64,000 nucleotides of DNA. It comes from Bosea sp. ANAM02 (GTDB lineage: Bacteria; Pseudomonadota; Alphaproteobacteria; Rhizobiales; Beijerinckiaceae). Shown in pieces: positions 1 through 10,586 of this stretch (position 1 is its first letter; each line of letters opens with the position of its first letter). The position numbers were made by a program, and so were the translations under genes. The notes under the pieces are model-generated. The model did not search any database. It was not told the origin of the DNA and was given only the letters and a program-made list of their open reading frames with translations. Location: positions 2,694,001 to 2,758,000 of the forward strand of contig NZ_AP022848.1 of the NCBI RefSeq assembly GCF_011764485.1, read 5' to 3'.

Positions 1-446
1 TCCTCGTCACCGCGACCGACGATCTGATCAACTGGGCCCGCACCGGCTCGCTGATGTGGATGACGTTCGGCCTGGCCTGCTGCGCCGTCGAGATGATGCA
101 GCTCTCGATGCCGCGCTACGACGTCGAGCGCTTCGGCTTCGCGCCGCGCGCCTCGCCGCGCCAGTCGGACGTGATGATCGTCGCGGGCACGCTGACCAAC
201 AAGATGGCTCCCGCTCTGCGCAAGGTCTACGACCAGATGCCGGAGCCGCGCTACGTCATCTCGATGGGTTCCTGCGCCAATGGCGGCGGCTACTACCACT
301 ACAGCTACTCGGTGGTGCGCGGCTGCGACCGCATCGTCCCGATCGACATCTATGTCCCGGGCTGCCCGCCGACGGCCGAGGCGCTGCTCTACGGCGTCCT
401 GCTGCTGCAGAAGAAGATCCGCCGCACCGGCACGATCGAACGTTAA
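1..446 (+). CDS. nuoB: NADH-quinone oxidoreductase subunit B (5' truncated by window edge)
   Basis: Peripheral-arm subunit of respiratory complex I that carries the terminal 4Fe-4S cluster N2, the donor to ubiquinone. The frame is open from base 3, and 147 residues are visible up to the TAA at 444-446. The N2 ligands are present: the tandem cysteines in [10 protein letters not shown], the cysteine in MGSCANGGG and the one in [13 protein letters not shown]. The first ATG in the visible part (54) lies inside the conserved core, just after [10 protein letters not shown], so it is not the true start; that lies before the window. It is followed by an intergenic repeat and then nuoC. Confidence 0.97.
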   Translation, partial: LVTATDDLINWARTGSLMWMTFGLACCAVEMMQLSMPRYDVERFGFAPRASPRQSDVMIVAGTLTNKMAPALRKVYDQMPEPRYVISMGSCANGGGYYHYSYSVVRGCDRIVPIDIYVPGCPPTAEALLYGVLLLQKKIRRTGTIER

Positions 447-455
447 CACGAATGC

Positions 456-566
456 GTCATGCCCGGGCTTGACCCGGGCATCTCCTGACGGAGAGGCGCG
501 AGGCGACGAAGACGGGATTTGAGCCCCGTCCTGCATGAGATGGTCGGGTCAGGCCCGACCATGACG
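456..566. repeat. Intergenic palindromic repeat, class R5
   Basis: About 110 bp filling most of the nuoB-nuoC gap. It opens with GTCATGCCCGGGCTTGACC and closes with GGCCCGACCATGAC, so the ends are imperfect inverted repeats, and each arm also contains its own short hairpin. A related copy lies at 21884-21981. It has no coding potential of its own. Confidence 0.75.
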
Positions 567-589
567 CGGAACGGGCAGAAGGTGAGACG

Positions 590-1195
590 ATGAGCGAAGC
601 GCTCGTACAACTCGGCGAAGAGATCAAGGCCGCGCTGCCCGGCGCGGTGACGGAGGCGGTCGTCGCCTTCGAAGAGCTCACGATCCATGCCGAGGCGGAT
701 CGAATCGTCACGGTCCTGCGCACGCTCTACAGCGACCCGCGCTTCCGCTTCGTGAACTTCACCGACATCGCCGGCGCCGATTATCCCGGCCGCGAGAAGC
801 GCTTCGACGTCGTCTACCATCTGCTGGCGCCGCACCATAACCGCCGCATCCGCGTGAAGGTCCAGACCGACGAGGCGACGCCCGTCCCCTCCGTGATCGA
901 GGTCTTCCCGGCGGCGAACTGGTTCGAGCGCGAGGCCTACGACTTCTACGGCATCCTGTTCTCCGGCCACCCGGACCTGCGCCGCATCCTCACCGATTAC
1001 GGCTTCGAGGGTTACCCGCTGCGCAAGGACTTCCCGCTGACCGGCTTCGTCGAGGTCCGCTACGACGACGAGCAGAAGCGCGTCGTCTACGAGCCGGTGA
1101 AGCTCAACCAGGAATTCCGCAACTTCGATTTCCTCTCGCCCTGGGAAGGCACGGATTACGTGCTGCCGGGCGACGAGAAGGCGAAGGGGGCGTGA
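590..1195 (+). CDS. nuoC: NADH-quinone oxidoreductase subunit C
   Basis: The 30-kDa peripheral subunit of complex I, which packs against NuoD near the quinone site; it has no cofactor. The product is 201 residues, normal for the unfused alphaproteobacterial form. Family landmarks are [31 protein letters not shown] and RKDFPLTG in the second half, and the FDFLSPWEG tail. The ATG at 590 follows an AAGGTGAG Shine-Dalgarno sequence. The stop overlaps the start of the next gene by one base (TGATG), so translation of the two is probably coupled. Confidence 0.97.
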   Translation: MSEALVQLGEEIKAALPGAVTEAVVAFEELTIHAEADRIVTVLRTLYSDPRFRFVNFTDIAGADYPGREKRFDVVYHLLAPHHNRRIRVKVQTDEATPVPSVIEVFPAANWFEREAYDFYGILFSGHPDLRRILTDYGFEGYPLRKDFPLTGFVEVRYDDEQKRVVYEPVKLNQEFRNFDFLSPWEGTDYVLPGDEKAKGA

Positions 1196-1632
1196 TGGCG
1201 TCTGGCCAGCAAACCCTGTCCGGCGGCTGTCTCTGCGGCGCGGTGCGTTTCACCGCCAAGCCAGAGAAGGCCGAGATGGACGTCTGCCATTGCGGCATGT
1301 GCCGGAAATGGAGCGGCGGCGTCTTCATGGCGGTGCCTTGCACCGGCGTGTCGGTCGCGGACGAGCAGGCGCTCGGCGTCTACCCATCCTCCGACTGGGC
1401 CGAGCGCGTCTTCTGCGCGACATGCGGGACGAGCCTGTTCTGGCGCCTGCGCGAAGGCGGCGACGGCCATGTCGCGGTGGCCTTCCAGGCCCTCGACGAC
1501 CAGTCGTCCTTCACCTTCGCCGAAGAGATCTTCATCGACGAGAAACCTGCCCTCTACGCCTTCGCGGGCGAGCGGCGCCGTAAGACCGGCGCGCAGGTGA
1601 TCGCCGAATTCGCCGCGAAACAGGCGGGCTGA
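1195..1632 (+). CDS. GFA-family (glutathione-dependent formaldehyde-activating enzyme-like) protein
   Basis: A 145-residue zinc protein of the GFA/CENP-V fold. Metal-binding motifs are visible in order: [10 protein letters not shown] near the N-terminus, [12 protein letters not shown] around residues 30-41 and [11 protein letters not shown] around residue 80. The family takes its name from a proposed glutathione-formaldehyde condensation, but most members, including this one, have no established substrate. The ATG at 1195 overlaps the nuoC stop by one base; a GTG three bases earlier (1192) is an alternative. Its position between nuoC and nuoD is unusual, because it is not a complex I subunit; a role in assembly or detoxification is speculation. 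Confidence 0.88.
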   Translation: MASGQQTLSGGCLCGAVRFTAKPEKAEMDVCHCGMCRKWSGGVFMAVPCTGVSVADEQALGVYPSSDWAERVFCATCGTSLFWRLREGGDGHVAVAFQALDDQSSFTFAEEIFIDEKPALYAFAGERRRKTGAQVIAEFAAKQAG

Positions 1633-1634
1633 GC

Positions 1635-2825
1635 ATGACCGAGCACAATATCCGCAATTTCTCGATCAATTTCGGCCCGCAGCACCCGGCCGCGCACGGC
1701 GTTCTGCGCCTCGTGCTGGAGCTCGACGGCGAGATCGTCGAGCGCGTCGATCCGCATATCGGCCTGCTGCATCGCGGCACCGAGAAGCTGATCGAGGCCA
1801 AGACCTATCTCCAGGCCGTGCCCTATTTCGACCGGCTCGACTATGTCGCGCCGATGAACCAGGAGCATGCCTATGCGCTCGCGGTCGAGCGCCTCGCCGG
1901 CGTGACCGTGCCGCGCCGCGGCCAGCTCATCCGCGTGCTCTATTCCGAGATCGGCCGCATCCTCTCGCATCTGCTCAACGTCACGACGCAGGCGATGGAC
2001 GTCGGCGCGCTGACGCCCCCGCTCTGGGGCTTCGAGGAGCGCGAGAAGCTGATGATCTTCTACGAGCGGGCCTGCGGCGCGCGCATGCACGCGGCCTATG
2101 TCCGGCCCGGCGGCGTGCACCAGGATATTCCGGTCTCGCTGATCCACGACATCGCCGAGTGGTGCGACCCCTTCCTCCAGGTCTGTGACGACCTCGAAGG
2201 CCTGCTCAGCGATAACCGCATCTTCAAGCAGCGCAACGTCGATATCGGCGTGGTCGATCTCGAAACCTGCTGGAAATGGGGCTTCTCGGGCGTGATGGTG
2301 CGCGGCTCCGGCGCGCCCTGGGACCTGCGTAAATCGCAGCCCTACGAGTGCTACGAGGAGATGGAATTCGACATCCCCGTCGGCAAGAACGGCGACTGCT
2401 TCGACCGCTACCACATCCGCATGGAAGAGATGCGCCAGTCGGTGCGCATCATGAAGCAGTGCTGCGACAAGCTGCTGGCGCCCGATGGCGGCGGCCCGGT
2501 CTCCTCGCTCGACGGCAAGATGGTGCCGCCCAAGCGCGGCGAGATGAAGCGCTCGATGGAAGCGCTGATCCACCATTTCAAGCTCTATACCGAGGGCTAC
2601 AAGGTGCCGGCCGGCGAGGTCTATGCCGCCGTCGAGGCGCCGAAGGGCGAGTTCGGCGTCTATCTGGTCTCCGACGGCACCAACAAGCCCTATCGCTGCA
2701 AGATCAAGGCCCCGGGCTTCGCCCATCTCCAGGCCATGGACTTCATGTGCCGCAAGCACATGCTCGCCGACGTCTCCGCGATCCTCGGCTCCCTCGATAT
2801 CGTGTTCGGGGAGGTCGATCGGTGA
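1635..2825 (+). CDS. nuoD: NADH-quinone oxidoreductase subunit D
   Basis: The 49-kDa subunit of complex I, descended from the large subunit of NiFe hydrogenases, which forms the quinone-binding pocket with NuoB. The product is 396 residues, full length and unfused to NuoC. Diagnostic segments are [15 protein letters not shown] at residues 12-26 and [14 protein letters not shown] shortly after, with the conserved histidines of the quinone pocket, and a C-terminal [12 protein letters not shown]. The ATG starts 2 bases after the stop of the GFA gene, so the three genes nuoC, GFA and nuoD are tightly packed. Confidence 0.98.
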   Translation: MTEHNIRNFSINFGPQHPAAHGVLRLVLELDGEIVERVDPHIGLLHRGTEKLIEAKTYLQAVPYFDRLDYVAPMNQEHAYALAVERLAGVTVPRRGQLIRVLYSEIGRILSHLLNVTTQAMDVGALTPPLWGFEEREKLMIFYERACGARMHAAYVRPGGVHQDIPVSLIHDIAEWCDPFLQVCDDLEGLLSDNRIFKQRNVDIGVVDLETCWKWGFSGVMVRGSGAPWDLRKSQPYECYEEMEFDIPVGKNGDCFDRYHIRMEEMRQSVRIMKQCCDKLLAPDGGGPVSSLDGKMVPPKRGEMKRSMEALIHHFKLYTEGYKVPAGEVYAAVEAPKGEFGVYLVSDGTNKPYRCKIKAPGFAHLQAMDFMCRKHMLADVSAILGSLDIVFGEVDR

Positions 2826-2836
2826 GCGCCGTTTCC

Positions 2837-2926
2837 GTCATGGTCGGCCTGGTGCCGACCATCCACGTCTTGAACGTGGCAGATGTTGCGAAGACGTGGA
2901 AGCTCGGGACAAGCCCGAGCATGACG
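2837..2926. repeat. Intergenic palindromic repeat, class R1
   Basis: About 90 bp in the nuoD-nuoE gap. It runs from GTCATGGTCGG to CCCGAGCATGAC, with ACGTCTTGAACG and CGAAGACGTGG facing each other in the middle, so the whole unit can fold as one long imperfect hairpin. Copies occur at 15610-15702, 19626-19717 and, inverted, 61883-61973. Confidence 0.8.
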
Positions 2927-2942
2927 TCGAGAGAGAACTGAT

Positions 2943-4160
2943 ATGTCCGTCCGTCGTCTCGCACCCGATCCGGTCCAGCCCGCCTCCTTCGCCTTCACCG
3001 CGGCGAACGAGAACTGGATCGTCCAGCAGATCGCCAAGTATCCGGAAGGCCGCCAGGCTTCCGCCGTCATCCCGCTTCTGTGGAAGGCGCAGGAGCAGGA
3101 GGGCTGGGTCTCCCGCGCCGTGATCGAGACCGTCGCCAAGCGCCTGGGCATGGCGCCGATGCGGGTGCTGGAGGTCGCGACCTTCTACACCATGTTCAAC
3201 CTGCAGCCGGTCGGCGAGTTCTTCGTCCAGCTCTGCGGCACGACGCCCTGCGCGCTGCGCGGCGCGGAAGCGCTGAAGAAGGTCTGCGAGGACGTCATCG
3301 GCCCGCAATCGACCGTGACCGCCGACGGCAAGCTCTCCTGGCTCGAGGTCGAATGCCTCGGCGCCTGCTGCAACGCGCCGATGGCGCAGATCAATGTCGA
3401 CTATTACGAGGACCTGACGCCGGCGAATTTCCGCCAACTCCTCGACGATCTCCGCAATGGCCGCGCCACCAAGCCCGGTCCGCAGAACGGCCGCACCGGC
3501 TCCGAGCCGGAAGGCGGCTCGCAGACGCTGACCGACAAGGCGCTCTATGACGGCTCGATGATCGGCGCCGGCGACTGGCAGAAGCGCATCGTCGAGCAGC
3601 GCAAGGCCGCGGCCGAAGCCGCCGCCGCCAAGGCCGCAGCCGAAGCGGAAGCCAAGAAGGCAGCCGAGGCCGAGGCGAAGAAGGCGGAGGCCACTCCGGT
3701 CGCCGTCGCCGCCAAGCCTGCGACCGAGACGGCAGCGGCGGGTCGTCCGAAGCCTTCGGCGCCGGCCCAGCCCTCCAGCGCGGCGAACGATACGCCGGCC
3801 GCCAAGGGCAAGGTCGAGAAGGAGGATGTCGCCGAGGCTGCCAAGCCTGCGGCGGCGGCCAAGGTCACCGCGACCGACGAGAGCAAGCCCGAACTGCTGG
3901 CCGCGGCGCGCGGCGGCAAGGGCGACGATCTCGAACTGATCTGGGGCGTCGGGCCGAAGCTCGGCAGGATGCTCAACGAGATGGGGGTCTGGCATTACGA
4001 CCAGATCGCCAAATGGACAGCGGCGGAGCTCGCCTGGGTCGATGCGCGGCTGACCGGCTTCAAGGGCCGGGCGCTGCGTGACGACTGGATCGCTCAGTCG
4101 AAGAAGCTCGCGACGGGCTGGCGCCCGGAGTCGAAGCTTGGCGACAAGCCGGCAGAGTGA
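2943..4160 (+). CDS. nuoE: NADH-quinone oxidoreductase subunit E with C-terminal helix-hairpin-helix extension
   Basis: The 24-kDa thioredoxin-like subunit of complex I that carries 2Fe-2S cluster N1a. At 405 residues it is about twice the length of E. coli NuoE. Residues 1 to about 170 are the catalytic domain, with cluster ligands C98, C103, C138 and C142 (CGTTPC and CLGAC). Residues from about 200 to 325 are a low-complexity Ala/Lys/Glu/Pro linker. Residues from about 327 to 395 ([18 protein letters not shown] and onward to [15 protein letters not shown] and [10 protein letters not shown]) form a helix-hairpin-helix-like domain; from memory, a similar tail occurs on ribosomal protein L21 in this order. 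The role of the extension is unknown. The four-base GTGA at its stop offers nuoF an alternative start, which I reject. Confidence 0.96.
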   Translation: MSVRRLAPDPVQPASFAFTAANENWIVQQIAKYPEGRQASAVIPLLWKAQEQEGWVSRAVIETVAKRLGMAPMRVLEVATFYTMFNLQPVGEFFVQLCGTTPCALRGAEALKKVCEDVIGPQSTVTADGKLSWLEVECLGACCNAPMAQINVDYYEDLTPANFRQLLDDLRNGRATKPGPQNGRTGSEPEGGSQTLTDKALYDGSMIGAGDWQKRIVEQRKAAAEAAAAKAAAEAEAKKAAEAEAKKAEATPVAVAAKPATETAAAGRPKPSAPAQPSSAANDTPAAKGKVEKEDVAEAAKPAAAAKVTATDESKPELLAAARGGKGDDLELIWGVGPKLGRMLNEMGVWHYDQIAKWTAAELAWVDARLTGFKGRALRDDWIAQSKKLATGWRPESKLGDKPAE

Positions 4161-4171
4161 GGCACCAGGAC

Positions 4172-5476
4172 ATGCTCGCAGATCGCGATCGCATCTTCAC
4201 CAATCTCTACGGCCTGCATGACCGTACCCTGAAGGGTGCGATCCAGCGCGGCGCCTGGGATGGCACCAAGTTCATCCTGGAGCAGGGCCGGGACTGGATC
4301 ATCGACGAGATGAAGAAGTCCGGCCTGCGCGGCCGCGGCGGCGCCGGCTTCCCGACCGGGCTGAAATGGTCGTTCATGCCCAAGCAGAGCGACGGGCGCC
4401 CGCATTATCTCGTCGTCAATGCCGACGAGTCGGAGCCGGGCACCTGCAAGGACCGCGAGATCATGCGCAACGACCCGCATACGCTGGTCGAGGGCTGCCT
4501 GATCGCCTCCTTCGCCATGGGCGCGCATGCGGCCTATATCTATATCCGCGGCGAGTACGTCCGCGAGCGCGAGGCGCTGCAGCGCGCCGTCGACGAGGCC
4601 TATGAGGCCAGGCTCATCGGCAAGGACAACGTCCACGGTTATCCCTTTGATCTCTATGTGCATCACGGCGCCGGCGCCTATATCTGCGGCGAGGAGACGG
4701 CGCTGCTGGAGAGCCTCGAGGGCAAGAAGGGCATGCCGCGGCTGAAGCCGCCATTCCCGGCCAATATGGGCCTCTATGGCTGCCCGACCACGGTGAACAA
4801 CGTCGAGTCGATCGCGGTCGCCCCGACCATCCTGCGCCGCGGCGCGAGCTGGTTCTCCTCGATCGGCACGCCGAACAATGTCGGCACCAAGCTGTTCTGC
4901 GTCTCCGGGCATGTGAACAAGCCCTGCAACGTCGAAGAGGCGATGGGCCTGACCTTCCGCGAGCTGATCGACAAGCATTGCGGCGGCATCCGCGGCGGCT
5001 GGGACAATCTCAAGGCGGTCATTCCCGGCGGCTCGTCGGTGCGCATGGTTCCGGCCGATCAGATCATCGACACGCCGATGGATTTCGACTCCCTCTCCAA
5101 GCTGCGCTCCGGCCTCGGCACGGCGGCGGTGATCGTGATGGACAAGTCGACCGACATCGTCCGCGCCATCGCCCGCATCAGCCATTTCTACAAGCATGAA
5201 AGCTGCGGCCAGTGCACGCCCTGCCGCGAGGGCACGGGCTGGATGTGGCGTGTGATGGAGCGCATGGCCGAGGGCCGCGCCCAGAAGCGCGAGATCGACA
5301 TGCTGCTCGACGTCACCAAGCAGATCGAGGGCCACACGATCTGCGCGCTCGGCGATGCCGCGGCCTGGCCGATACAGGGTCTGATCGCGCATTTCCGGCA
5401 CGAGATCGAGCAGCGCATCGACGACTATGCCGCCAACCCGCACAGCGAGCCTGTGCGCCTGATGGCGGCGGAGTGA
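4172..5476 (+). CDS. nuoF: NADH-quinone oxidoreductase subunit F (NADH- and FMN-binding)
   Basis: The electron-entry subunit of complex I: it binds NADH, FMN and 4Fe-4S cluster N3. The product is 434 residues, the usual length. Key segments are [16 protein letters not shown] (nucleotide-binding glycine loop), [28 protein letters not shown] (FMN site) and the N3 ligands in [15 protein letters not shown] plus the cysteine of HTICALGD. I chose the ATG at 4172 because it gives the family-typical MLADRDRIF beginning and leaves 11 bases after nuoE; the GTG at 4157 overlaps the nuoE stop and would add five unlikely residues. Confidence 0.97.
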   Translation: MLADRDRIFTNLYGLHDRTLKGAIQRGAWDGTKFILEQGRDWIIDEMKKSGLRGRGGAGFPTGLKWSFMPKQSDGRPHYLVVNADESEPGTCKDREIMRNDPHTLVEGCLIASFAMGAHAAYIYIRGEYVREREALQRAVDEAYEARLIGKDNVHGYPFDLYVHHGAGAYICGEETALLESLEGKKGMPRLKPPFPANMGLYGCPTTVNNVESIAVAPTILRRGASWFSSIGTPNNVGTKLFCVSGHVNKPCNVEEAMGLTFRELIDKHCGGIRGGWDNLKAVIPGGSSVRMVPADQIIDTPMDFDSLSKLRSGLGTAAVIVMDKSTDIVRAIARISHFYKHESCGQCTPCREGTGWMWRVMERMAEGRAQKREIDMLLDVTKQIEGHTICALGDAAAWPIQGLIAHFRHEIEQRIDDYAANPHSEPVRLMAAE

Positions 5477-5480
5477 GACC

Positions 5481-7544
5481 ATGACGAAACTCCTCATCGA
5501 CGGCGTCGAGGTCGACGTTCCCGCCGAGTACACCGTGCTCCAGGCCTGCGAGGCCGCGGGCGTCGAGGTGCCGCGCTTCTGCTTCCACGAGCGCCTCTCG
5601 ATCGCCGGCAACTGCCGCATGTGCCTCGTCGAGGTGAAGGGCGGCCCGCCGAAGCCGCAGGCCTCCTGCGCCATCGGCGTACGCGACCTGCGCCCCGGCC
5701 CGAACGGCGAGCCGCCGGTCGTCCTGACCAGGTCGCCGATGGTCAAGAAGGCCCGCGAAGGCGTGATGGAGTTCCTGCTCATCAACCACCCGCTCGACTG
5801 CCCGATCTGCGACCAGGGCGGCGAATGCGACCTGCAGGACCAGGCCATGGCCTATGGCGCGGACACCTCGCGCTATGCCGAGAACAAGCGCGCGGTCGAG
5901 GACAAGTATATCGGCCCGCTGGTCAAGACGACGATGACGCGCTGCATCCAGTGCACGCGCTGCGTCCGCTTCACCACCGAGGTTGCCGGCGCCTCCGATC
6001 TCGGCGCCATCGGCCGCGGCGAGGACATGGAGATCACCACCTATCTCGAGCAGGCGATGTCGTCGGAGCTGCAGAGCAACGTCGTCGATCTCTGCCCGGT
6101 CGGCGCGCTGACCTCGAAGCCCTACCAGAACAAGGCCCGGCCCTGGGAGCTCTCCAAGACCGAGAGCATTGACGTGATGGACGCGGTCGGCTCCGCCATC
6201 CGCGTCGATTCGCGCGGCAAGGAAGTGATGCGCATCCTGCCCCGCCTCAACGAGGCGGTGAACGAGGAGTGGATCTCCGACAAGACCCGCCATGTCGCCG
6301 ACGGCCTCAAGACCCAGCGTCTCGACCGCCCCTATATCCGCGAGAATGGCCGCCTGCGCCCCGCGAGCTGGAGCGAGGCCTTCGCCGCCATTGCCGCCAA
6401 GGTGAAGGCGACGGCGCCTGAGAAGATCGGCGCCATCGCCGGCGATCTCGCCGCGGTCGAGGAGATGTTCGCGCTGAAGAGCCTGATCGCCTCGCTTGGC
6501 TCGGCCAATCTCGACGCCCGCCAGGACGGCACCAAGCTGCATCCCAAGTTCGGCCGCGCGTCCTACGTCCTCAACGCCGGCATCGCCGGCATCGAGGATG
6601 CGACCTCGCTGCTGATCATCGGTTCGAACCCGCGCCGCGAAGCGCCGATCCTGAACGCCCGTATCCGCAAGCGCTGGCTGCGCGGCGACTTCAAGGTCTC
6701 CGTCATCGGCGAGAAGGCCGACCTGACCTACGCCTACGATTATCTCGGCGCTGGCCCTGAGACGCTGGCCGAGGTCGTGAAATCGGCCCAGGCCGCTGGG
6801 GCTAAGCCGATGTTGCTGGTCGGGCAGGGCGCCCTCGCCCGCGCCGACGGCGAGGCCGTGCTCTCGCTCGCCGCCAAGGCGGCGCAGGCGCTCGGCGCGG
6901 TCACCGAGGGCTGGAACGGCTTCGGCGTGATCCATACCGCGGCCGCCCGCGTCGGCGCGCTCGATCTCGGCTTCGTGCCGGGCGAGGGGGGCTTGGATGC
7001 GGCTGCTATGGTCAAGCCGGGCGCGCTCGATGTGCTTTTCCTGCTCGGCGCCGATGAGATCGAGGTGCCGGAAGGCGCTTTCGTGATCTACCAGGGCACG
7101 CATGGCGACAAGGGCGCGCATCGCGCCGATGTCATCCTGCCGGGGGCTGCCTATACCGAGAAGTCCGGCACCTATGTGAACACGGAAGGCCGTGTGCAGA
7201 TGGGCGACCGCGCCACCTTCCCGCCGGGCGATGCCCGCGAGGACTGGGCGATCCTTCGCGCACTCTCCGCGACGCTCGGCAAGACGCTGCCCTTCGACTC
7301 GCTTTCCGGTCTGCGCAAGACGCTCTATGAGGCGCATCCGCATTTCGCGGCGCTAGACGGCCTTCCGGCCAACGACGCGGCGGAGATCGGCAAGCTCGTC
7401 GGCCTCGGCGGCAAGACCGACAAGGTGGCCTTCGCGCCCGTCGTCGCCGATTTCTATCAGACCAACCCGATCGCGCGTGCCTCCGCCATCATGGCGGAAT
7501 GCTCGGCGCTGGCCTCCGGCCGGCATCAGCAGGCGGCGGAGTAA
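5481..7544 (+). CDS. nuoG: NADH-quinone oxidoreductase subunit G
   Basis: The 75-kDa subunit of complex I, 687 residues, carrying the chain of iron-sulfur clusters between NuoF and NuoI. The N-terminal ferredoxin domain holds N1b ([17 protein letters not shown] and the later ASC). [19 protein letters not shown] gives N5, and [16 protein letters not shown] with [15 protein letters not shown] gives N4. The remainder is a molybdopterin-oxidoreductase-like domain without a cofactor; it contains [15 protein letters not shown]. The ATG begins 4 bases after the nuoF stop. Confidence 0.97.
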   Translation: MTKLLIDGVEVDVPAEYTVLQACEAAGVEVPRFCFHERLSIAGNCRMCLVEVKGGPPKPQASCAIGVRDLRPGPNGEPPVVLTRSPMVKKAREGVMEFLLINHPLDCPICDQGGECDLQDQAMAYGADTSRYAENKRAVEDKYIGPLVKTTMTRCIQCTRCVRFTTEVAGASDLGAIGRGEDMEITTYLEQAMSSELQSNVVDLCPVGALTSKPYQNKARPWELSKTESIDVMDAVGSAIRVDSRGKEVMRILPRLNEAVNEEWISDKTRHVADGLKTQRLDRPYIRENGRLRPASWSEAFAAIAAKVKATAPEKIGAIAGDLAAVEEMFALKSLIASLGSANLDARQDGTKLHPKFGRASYVLNAGIAGIEDATSLLIIGSNPRREAPILNARIRKRWLRGDFKVSVIGEKADLTYAYDYLGAGPETLAEVVKSAQAAGAKPMLLVGQGALARADGEAVLSLAAKAAQALGAVTEGWNGFGVIHTAAARVGALDLGFVPGEGGLDAAAMVKPGALDVLFLLGADEIEVPEGAFVIYQGTHGDKGAHRADVILPGAAYTEKSGTYVNTEGRVQMGDRATFPPGDAREDWAILRALSATLGKTLPFDSLSGLRKTLYEAHPHFAALDGLPANDAAEIGKLVGLGGKTDKVAFAPVVADFYQTNPIARASAIMAECSALASGRHQQAAE

Positions 7545-7550
7545 GCGGCT

Positions 7551-8603
7551 ATGAACTGGGACCTCGTCCTCGATATCGCGATCATCCTCGGCAAGAGCCT
7601 GCTGCTGCTGGTCTGCCTGCTGGTCTTCATCGCCTATATCCTGCTCGCCGACCGCAAGGTCTGGGCGGCGGTGCAGCTCCGCCGCGGCCCGAACGTGGTC
7701 GGACCGTGGGGCCTGTTCCAGAGCTTCGCGGACCTGATCAAGTTCGCGCTCAAGGAGCCGATCATCCCGTCCGGCGCCAACAAGGGCATCTTCCTGCTGG
7801 CGCCCTTCATCTCCTGCCTTTTGGCGCTCGGCGCCTGGGCGGTGATCCCGGTGGCGGAAGGCTGGGCGATCGCCGACATCAATGTCGGCGTGCTCTATAT
7901 CCTCGCGATTTCCTCGCTCGGGGTCTACGGCATCATCATGGCCGGCTGGGCCTCGAACTCGAAATACCCGTTCATGAGCGCGCTGCGCTCGGCGGCGCAG
8001 ATGGTGTCCTACGAGGTCTCGATCGGCTTCGTCATCATCACCGTGCTCCTCTGCGTCGGCTCGCTGAACCTCTCGGCCGTGGTCGAGGCTCAAGCGAACC
8101 GCGGCCTGGCGCATGCTCTCGGCGTGCCGTGGCTCTCGATCCTGAACTGGTACTTCATCCCGCTCTTCCCGATGTTCGTGGTCTTCTTCATTTCGGCGCT
8201 GGCCGAGACGAACCGGCCGCCCTTCGATCTGGCCGAGGCGGAATCCGAGCTCGTGGCGGGCTTCATGGTCGAGTACTCCTCGACGCCGTACCTGCTGTTC
8301 ATGCTCGGCGAATACGTGGCGATCATGACCATGTGCTCGCTGACCACGATCCTCTTCCTCGGCGGCTGGGCGCCGCCGGTCGCGCTGCCGCCCTTCACCT
8401 GGCTGCCCGGCGTGTTCTGGTTCGCCCTCAAGGTCTGCTTCGTGTTCTTCATGTTCGCGCTGGTGAAGGCCTTCGTGCCGCGCTACCGCTACGATCAGCT
8501 GATGCGCCTGGGGTGGAAGGTCTTCCTGCCGCTCTCGCTGGCCTGCGTCGTGATCGTGGCGCTGGTGCTGCAATTGACGGGCTGGGGCCCGGTGGCGGGA
8601 TGA
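7551..8603 (+). CDS. nuoH: NADH-quinone oxidoreductase subunit H
   Basis: Membrane subunit of complex I at the junction with the peripheral arm, forming part of the quinone chamber and the first proton path. The product is 350 residues with eight or so hydrophobic segments. Signatures are [21 protein letters not shown] near the N-terminus, [13 protein letters not shown], and [20 protein letters not shown] in the acidic loop that contacts quinone. The ATG lies 6 bases after the nuoG stop. Its TGA overlaps the ATG of the following small gene (ATGA). Confidence 0.97.
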   Translation: MNWDLVLDIAIILGKSLLLLVCLLVFIAYILLADRKVWAAVQLRRGPNVVGPWGLFQSFADLIKFALKEPIIPSGANKGIFLLAPFISCLLALGAWAVIPVAEGWAIADINVGVLYILAISSLGVYGIIMAGWASNSKYPFMSALRSAAQMVSYEVSIGFVIITVLLCVGSLNLSAVVEAQANRGLAHALGVPWLSILNWYFIPLFPMFVVFFISALAETNRPPFDLAEAESELVAGFMVEYSSTPYLLFMLGEYVAIMTMCSLTTILFLGGWAPPVALPPFTWLPGVFWFALKVCFVFFMFALVKAFVPRYRYDQLMRLGWKVFLPLSLACVVIVALVLQLTGWGPVAG

Positions 8604-8836
8604 GTTGGGCCGGCCCGCTCGGTGCCCTGATCGGCTTCGGGCTCGGCCTGCTGGAATACCGGCTTATGTCGGCCGTGGTGATCGGGGCGCTCCGGCGCAC
8701 GGATCGCTCGGAGACGCAGGCCGAGAAGGACGATTACGAGCGTCGCATCCGCATCCTGCGGGCGGTGCTGGTGGTGATGACGATCGGCTTGATGCCGACC
8801 TTAGGTTTCGTGATCGGCCGGACGGTGTTCGGCTGA
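8600..8836 (+). CDS. Small membrane protein of unknown function inside the nuo operon
   Basis: A 78-residue product that I do not recognise as a named family. It begins [20 protein letters not shown] with a hydrophobic segment at residues 4-28. A charged stretch follows ([18 protein letters not shown], around residues 33-50), and a second hydrophobic helix ([20 protein letters not shown]) lies at about residues 52-72. It is therefore a likely two-span inner-membrane protein. The ATG overlaps the nuoH stop by four bases (ATGA), so it is translationally coupled, and nuoI follows 20 bases later. Third-position GC bias matches its neighbours, supporting a real gene. A complex I accessory or assembly role is inference from position only. 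Confidence 0.85.
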   Translation: MSWAGPLGALIGFGLGLLEYRLMSAVVIGALRRTDRSETQAEKDDYERRIRILRAVLVVMTIGLMPTLGFVIGRTVFG

Positions 8837-8856
8837 GGATGTAAAGGACGAAGGCG

Positions 8857-9345
8857 ATGTCACTCGCGCAAGCTGCACGAGGCCTGCTGCTGAAGGAGTT
8901 CGTCGGGGCTATCGGCCTGTCGATGCGCTATTTCTTCAAGCCGAAGGCGACGCTGAACTACCCGTTCGAGAAGGGCCAGCTCTCGCCGCGCTTCCGGGGC
9001 GAGCACGCGCTGCGCCGCTATCCGAACGGCGAGGAGCGTTGCATCGCCTGCAAGCTCTGCGAGGCGATCTGCCCGGCGCAGGCCATCACCATCGAGGCCG
9101 GCCCGCGCCGCAACGACGGCACGCGCCGCACCACGCGTTACGACATCGACATGACCAAGTGCATCTACTGCGGCTTCTGCCAGGAAGCCTGCCCGGTCGA
9201 TGCCATCGTCGAGGGGCCGAATTTCGAGTTCGCGACCGAGACCCGCGAGGAGCTGTTCTACGACAAGGACAAGCTGCTCGCGAACGGCGCGCGCTGGGAA
9301 CGCGAGATCGCGCGCAACATCGCGATGGACGCGCCCTATCGGTGA
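8857..9345 (+). CDS. nuoI: NADH-quinone oxidoreductase subunit I
   Basis: Ferredoxin-like peripheral subunit of complex I carrying the two 4Fe-4S clusters N6a and N6b that pass electrons to N2. The product is 162 residues. The two cluster motifs are [16 protein letters not shown] and [20 protein letters not shown]. The N-terminus contains an amphipathic membrane-anchoring stretch ([15 protein letters not shown]). A weak purine-rich site, GGACGAAGGCG, precedes the ATG at 8857. A 280-bp gap containing a repeat separates it from nuoJ. Confidence 0.97.
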   Translation: MSLAQAARGLLLKEFVGAIGLSMRYFFKPKATLNYPFEKGQLSPRFRGEHALRRYPNGEERCIACKLCEAICPAQAITIEAGPRRNDGTRRTTRYDIDMTKCIYCGFCQEACPVDAIVEGPNFEFATETREELFYDKDKLLANGARWEREIARNIAMDAPYR

Positions 9346-9367
9346 CGTTTTCGATCGCCTCGCGGCG

Positions 9368-9473
9368 GTCATCCCGGGCGACCGCAGGGAAGCCCGGGAT
9401 CCATGCCTGAACCTGTGCCGGGGGCGTTCCGGCATGGATCCCGGCTCTCCGCTTCGCTGCGGCCGGGACGACG
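9368..9473. repeat. Intergenic palindromic repeat, class R2
   Basis: About 105 bp in the nuoI-nuoJ gap. It starts GTCATCCCGGGCGACCG and ends with GGCCGGGACGAC; inner arms GGGATCCATGCC and GGCATGGATCCC face each other. Close copies are at 16537-16641 and 23939-24042. The rest of the gap (9474-9625) holds no gene and no convincing promoter; it contains a short CCCGCC/GGCGGG hairpin near 9498-9526. Confidence 0.8.
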
Positions 9474-9625
9474 GCGTGGAAACCGAATGAAACCAGACCC
9501 GCCGTGCGGTTGTCCCGCCCGGCGGGCCTGATTATAGACGCTCCAAATTGCTCGGGGTCCGTTGAGTCCCGGAGCACGAACCAAACGAGGACCGCGCCGA
9601 AAAGGGGCGGGAAGGGCTGGCCGAG

Positions 9626-10249
9626 ATGAATGCCGCAGCGGCTTTCTTCTATCTCTTCGCAGGGGTGACCGTGGCATCCGCCTTCATGGTGGTGACCTCG
9701 CGCAATCCCGTGCATTCGGTGCTCTACCTGATCCTGGCCTTCGTCAACGCGGCCGGGCTGTTCATGCTGCTCGGCGCCGAGTTTCTCGCGATGCTGCTGG
9801 TCGTCGTCTATGTCGGCGCGGTGGCGGTGCTCTTCCTCTTCGTGGTGATGATGCTCGACGTCGATTTCGCCGAGTTCCGCCAGGGCTTCCTCAACTACCT
9901 GCCGATCGGCGCTCTGATCGGCTTCATCTTCGCCGTGGAGCTCCTGCTGGTCGTCGGCGCCTGGGTCATCGATCCGCAGATCGTCAAGGCGCCTGTCGCC
10001 GCGATCCCGGCCAATGTCTCAAACACCGAGGCGCTCGGCCGCGTGCTCTATACCCAGTATGTCTATTACTTCCAGGCGGCCGGCCTCGTGCTGCTCGTCG
10101 CGATGATCGGCGCGATCGTGCTGACTTTGCGCGACCGTCCCGGCATCAAGCGCCAGCATGTGCCGACCCAGAACGCCCGCACCAAGGACGCGGCGATGGC
10201 GGTCAAGCAGGTGCCTTCGCGCGCTGGGGTTCCCGAGGAGATGGCGTGA
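9626..10249 (+). CDS. nuoJ: NADH-quinone oxidoreductase subunit J
   Basis: Membrane subunit of complex I, 207 residues, with five predicted transmembrane helices. The family core is [20 protein letters not shown], then [20 protein letters not shown] and [12 protein letters not shown]. The C-terminal tail is polar. The ATG at 9626 is preceded by a GGGAAGGG-type ribosome-binding site. Its TGA overlaps the ATG of nuoK by one base. Confidence 0.96.
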   Translation: MNAAAAFFYLFAGVTVASAFMVVTSRNPVHSVLYLILAFVNAAGLFMLLGAEFLAMLLVVVYVGAVAVLFLFVVMMLDVDFAEFRQGFLNYLPIGALIGFIFAVELLLVVGAWVIDPQIVKAPVAAIPANVSNTEALGRVLYTQYVYYFQAAGLVLLVAMIGAIVLTLRDRPGIKRQHVPTQNARTKDAAMAVKQVPSRAGVPEEMA

Positions 10250-10557
10250 TGACGATCGGACTGGGCCATTATCTCGCCGTCAGCGCCATCCTGTTCACGC
10301 TCGGCGTGCTCGGCATCTTCATCAACCGCAAGAACGTCATCGTCATCCTGATGTCGGTCGAGCTCATCCTGCTCTCGGTCAATATCAACTTCGTCGCCTT
10401 CTCGAGCTTCCTGAACGACATCGTCGGCCAGGTCTTCGCGCTGCTCGTGCTCACGGTGGCGGCGGCTGAGGCCGCGATCGGCCTCGCCATTCTCGTCGTC
10501 TACTTCCGCAACCGCGGCACGATCGCGGTGGAAGACATCAACATGATGAAAGGCTGA
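10249..10557 (+). CDS. nuoK: NADH-quinone oxidoreductase subunit K
   Basis: Small antiporter-related (MrpC-like) membrane subunit of complex I, 102 residues with three transmembrane helices. Two buried glutamates important for proton transfer in the family are visible, in [19 protein letters not shown] and [19 protein letters not shown]. The start ATG shares its A with the nuoJ stop codon (TGATG). The C-terminus ends VEDINMMKG, typical of the family. Confidence 0.97.
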   Translation: MTIGLGHYLAVSAILFTLGVLGIFINRKNVIVILMSVELILLSVNINFVAFSSFLNDIVGQVFALLVLTVAAAEAAIGLAILVVYFRNRGTIAVEDINMMKG

Positions 10558-10586
10558 GCGCGCCCCTGCGCCTGGACCTCACTGCC

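Noticed and set aside
6621..6640. tRNA-like TTCGAAC sequence
   Set aside because: It lies inside nuoG and no cloverleaf arms surround it. I found no tRNA or rRNA gene in the window.
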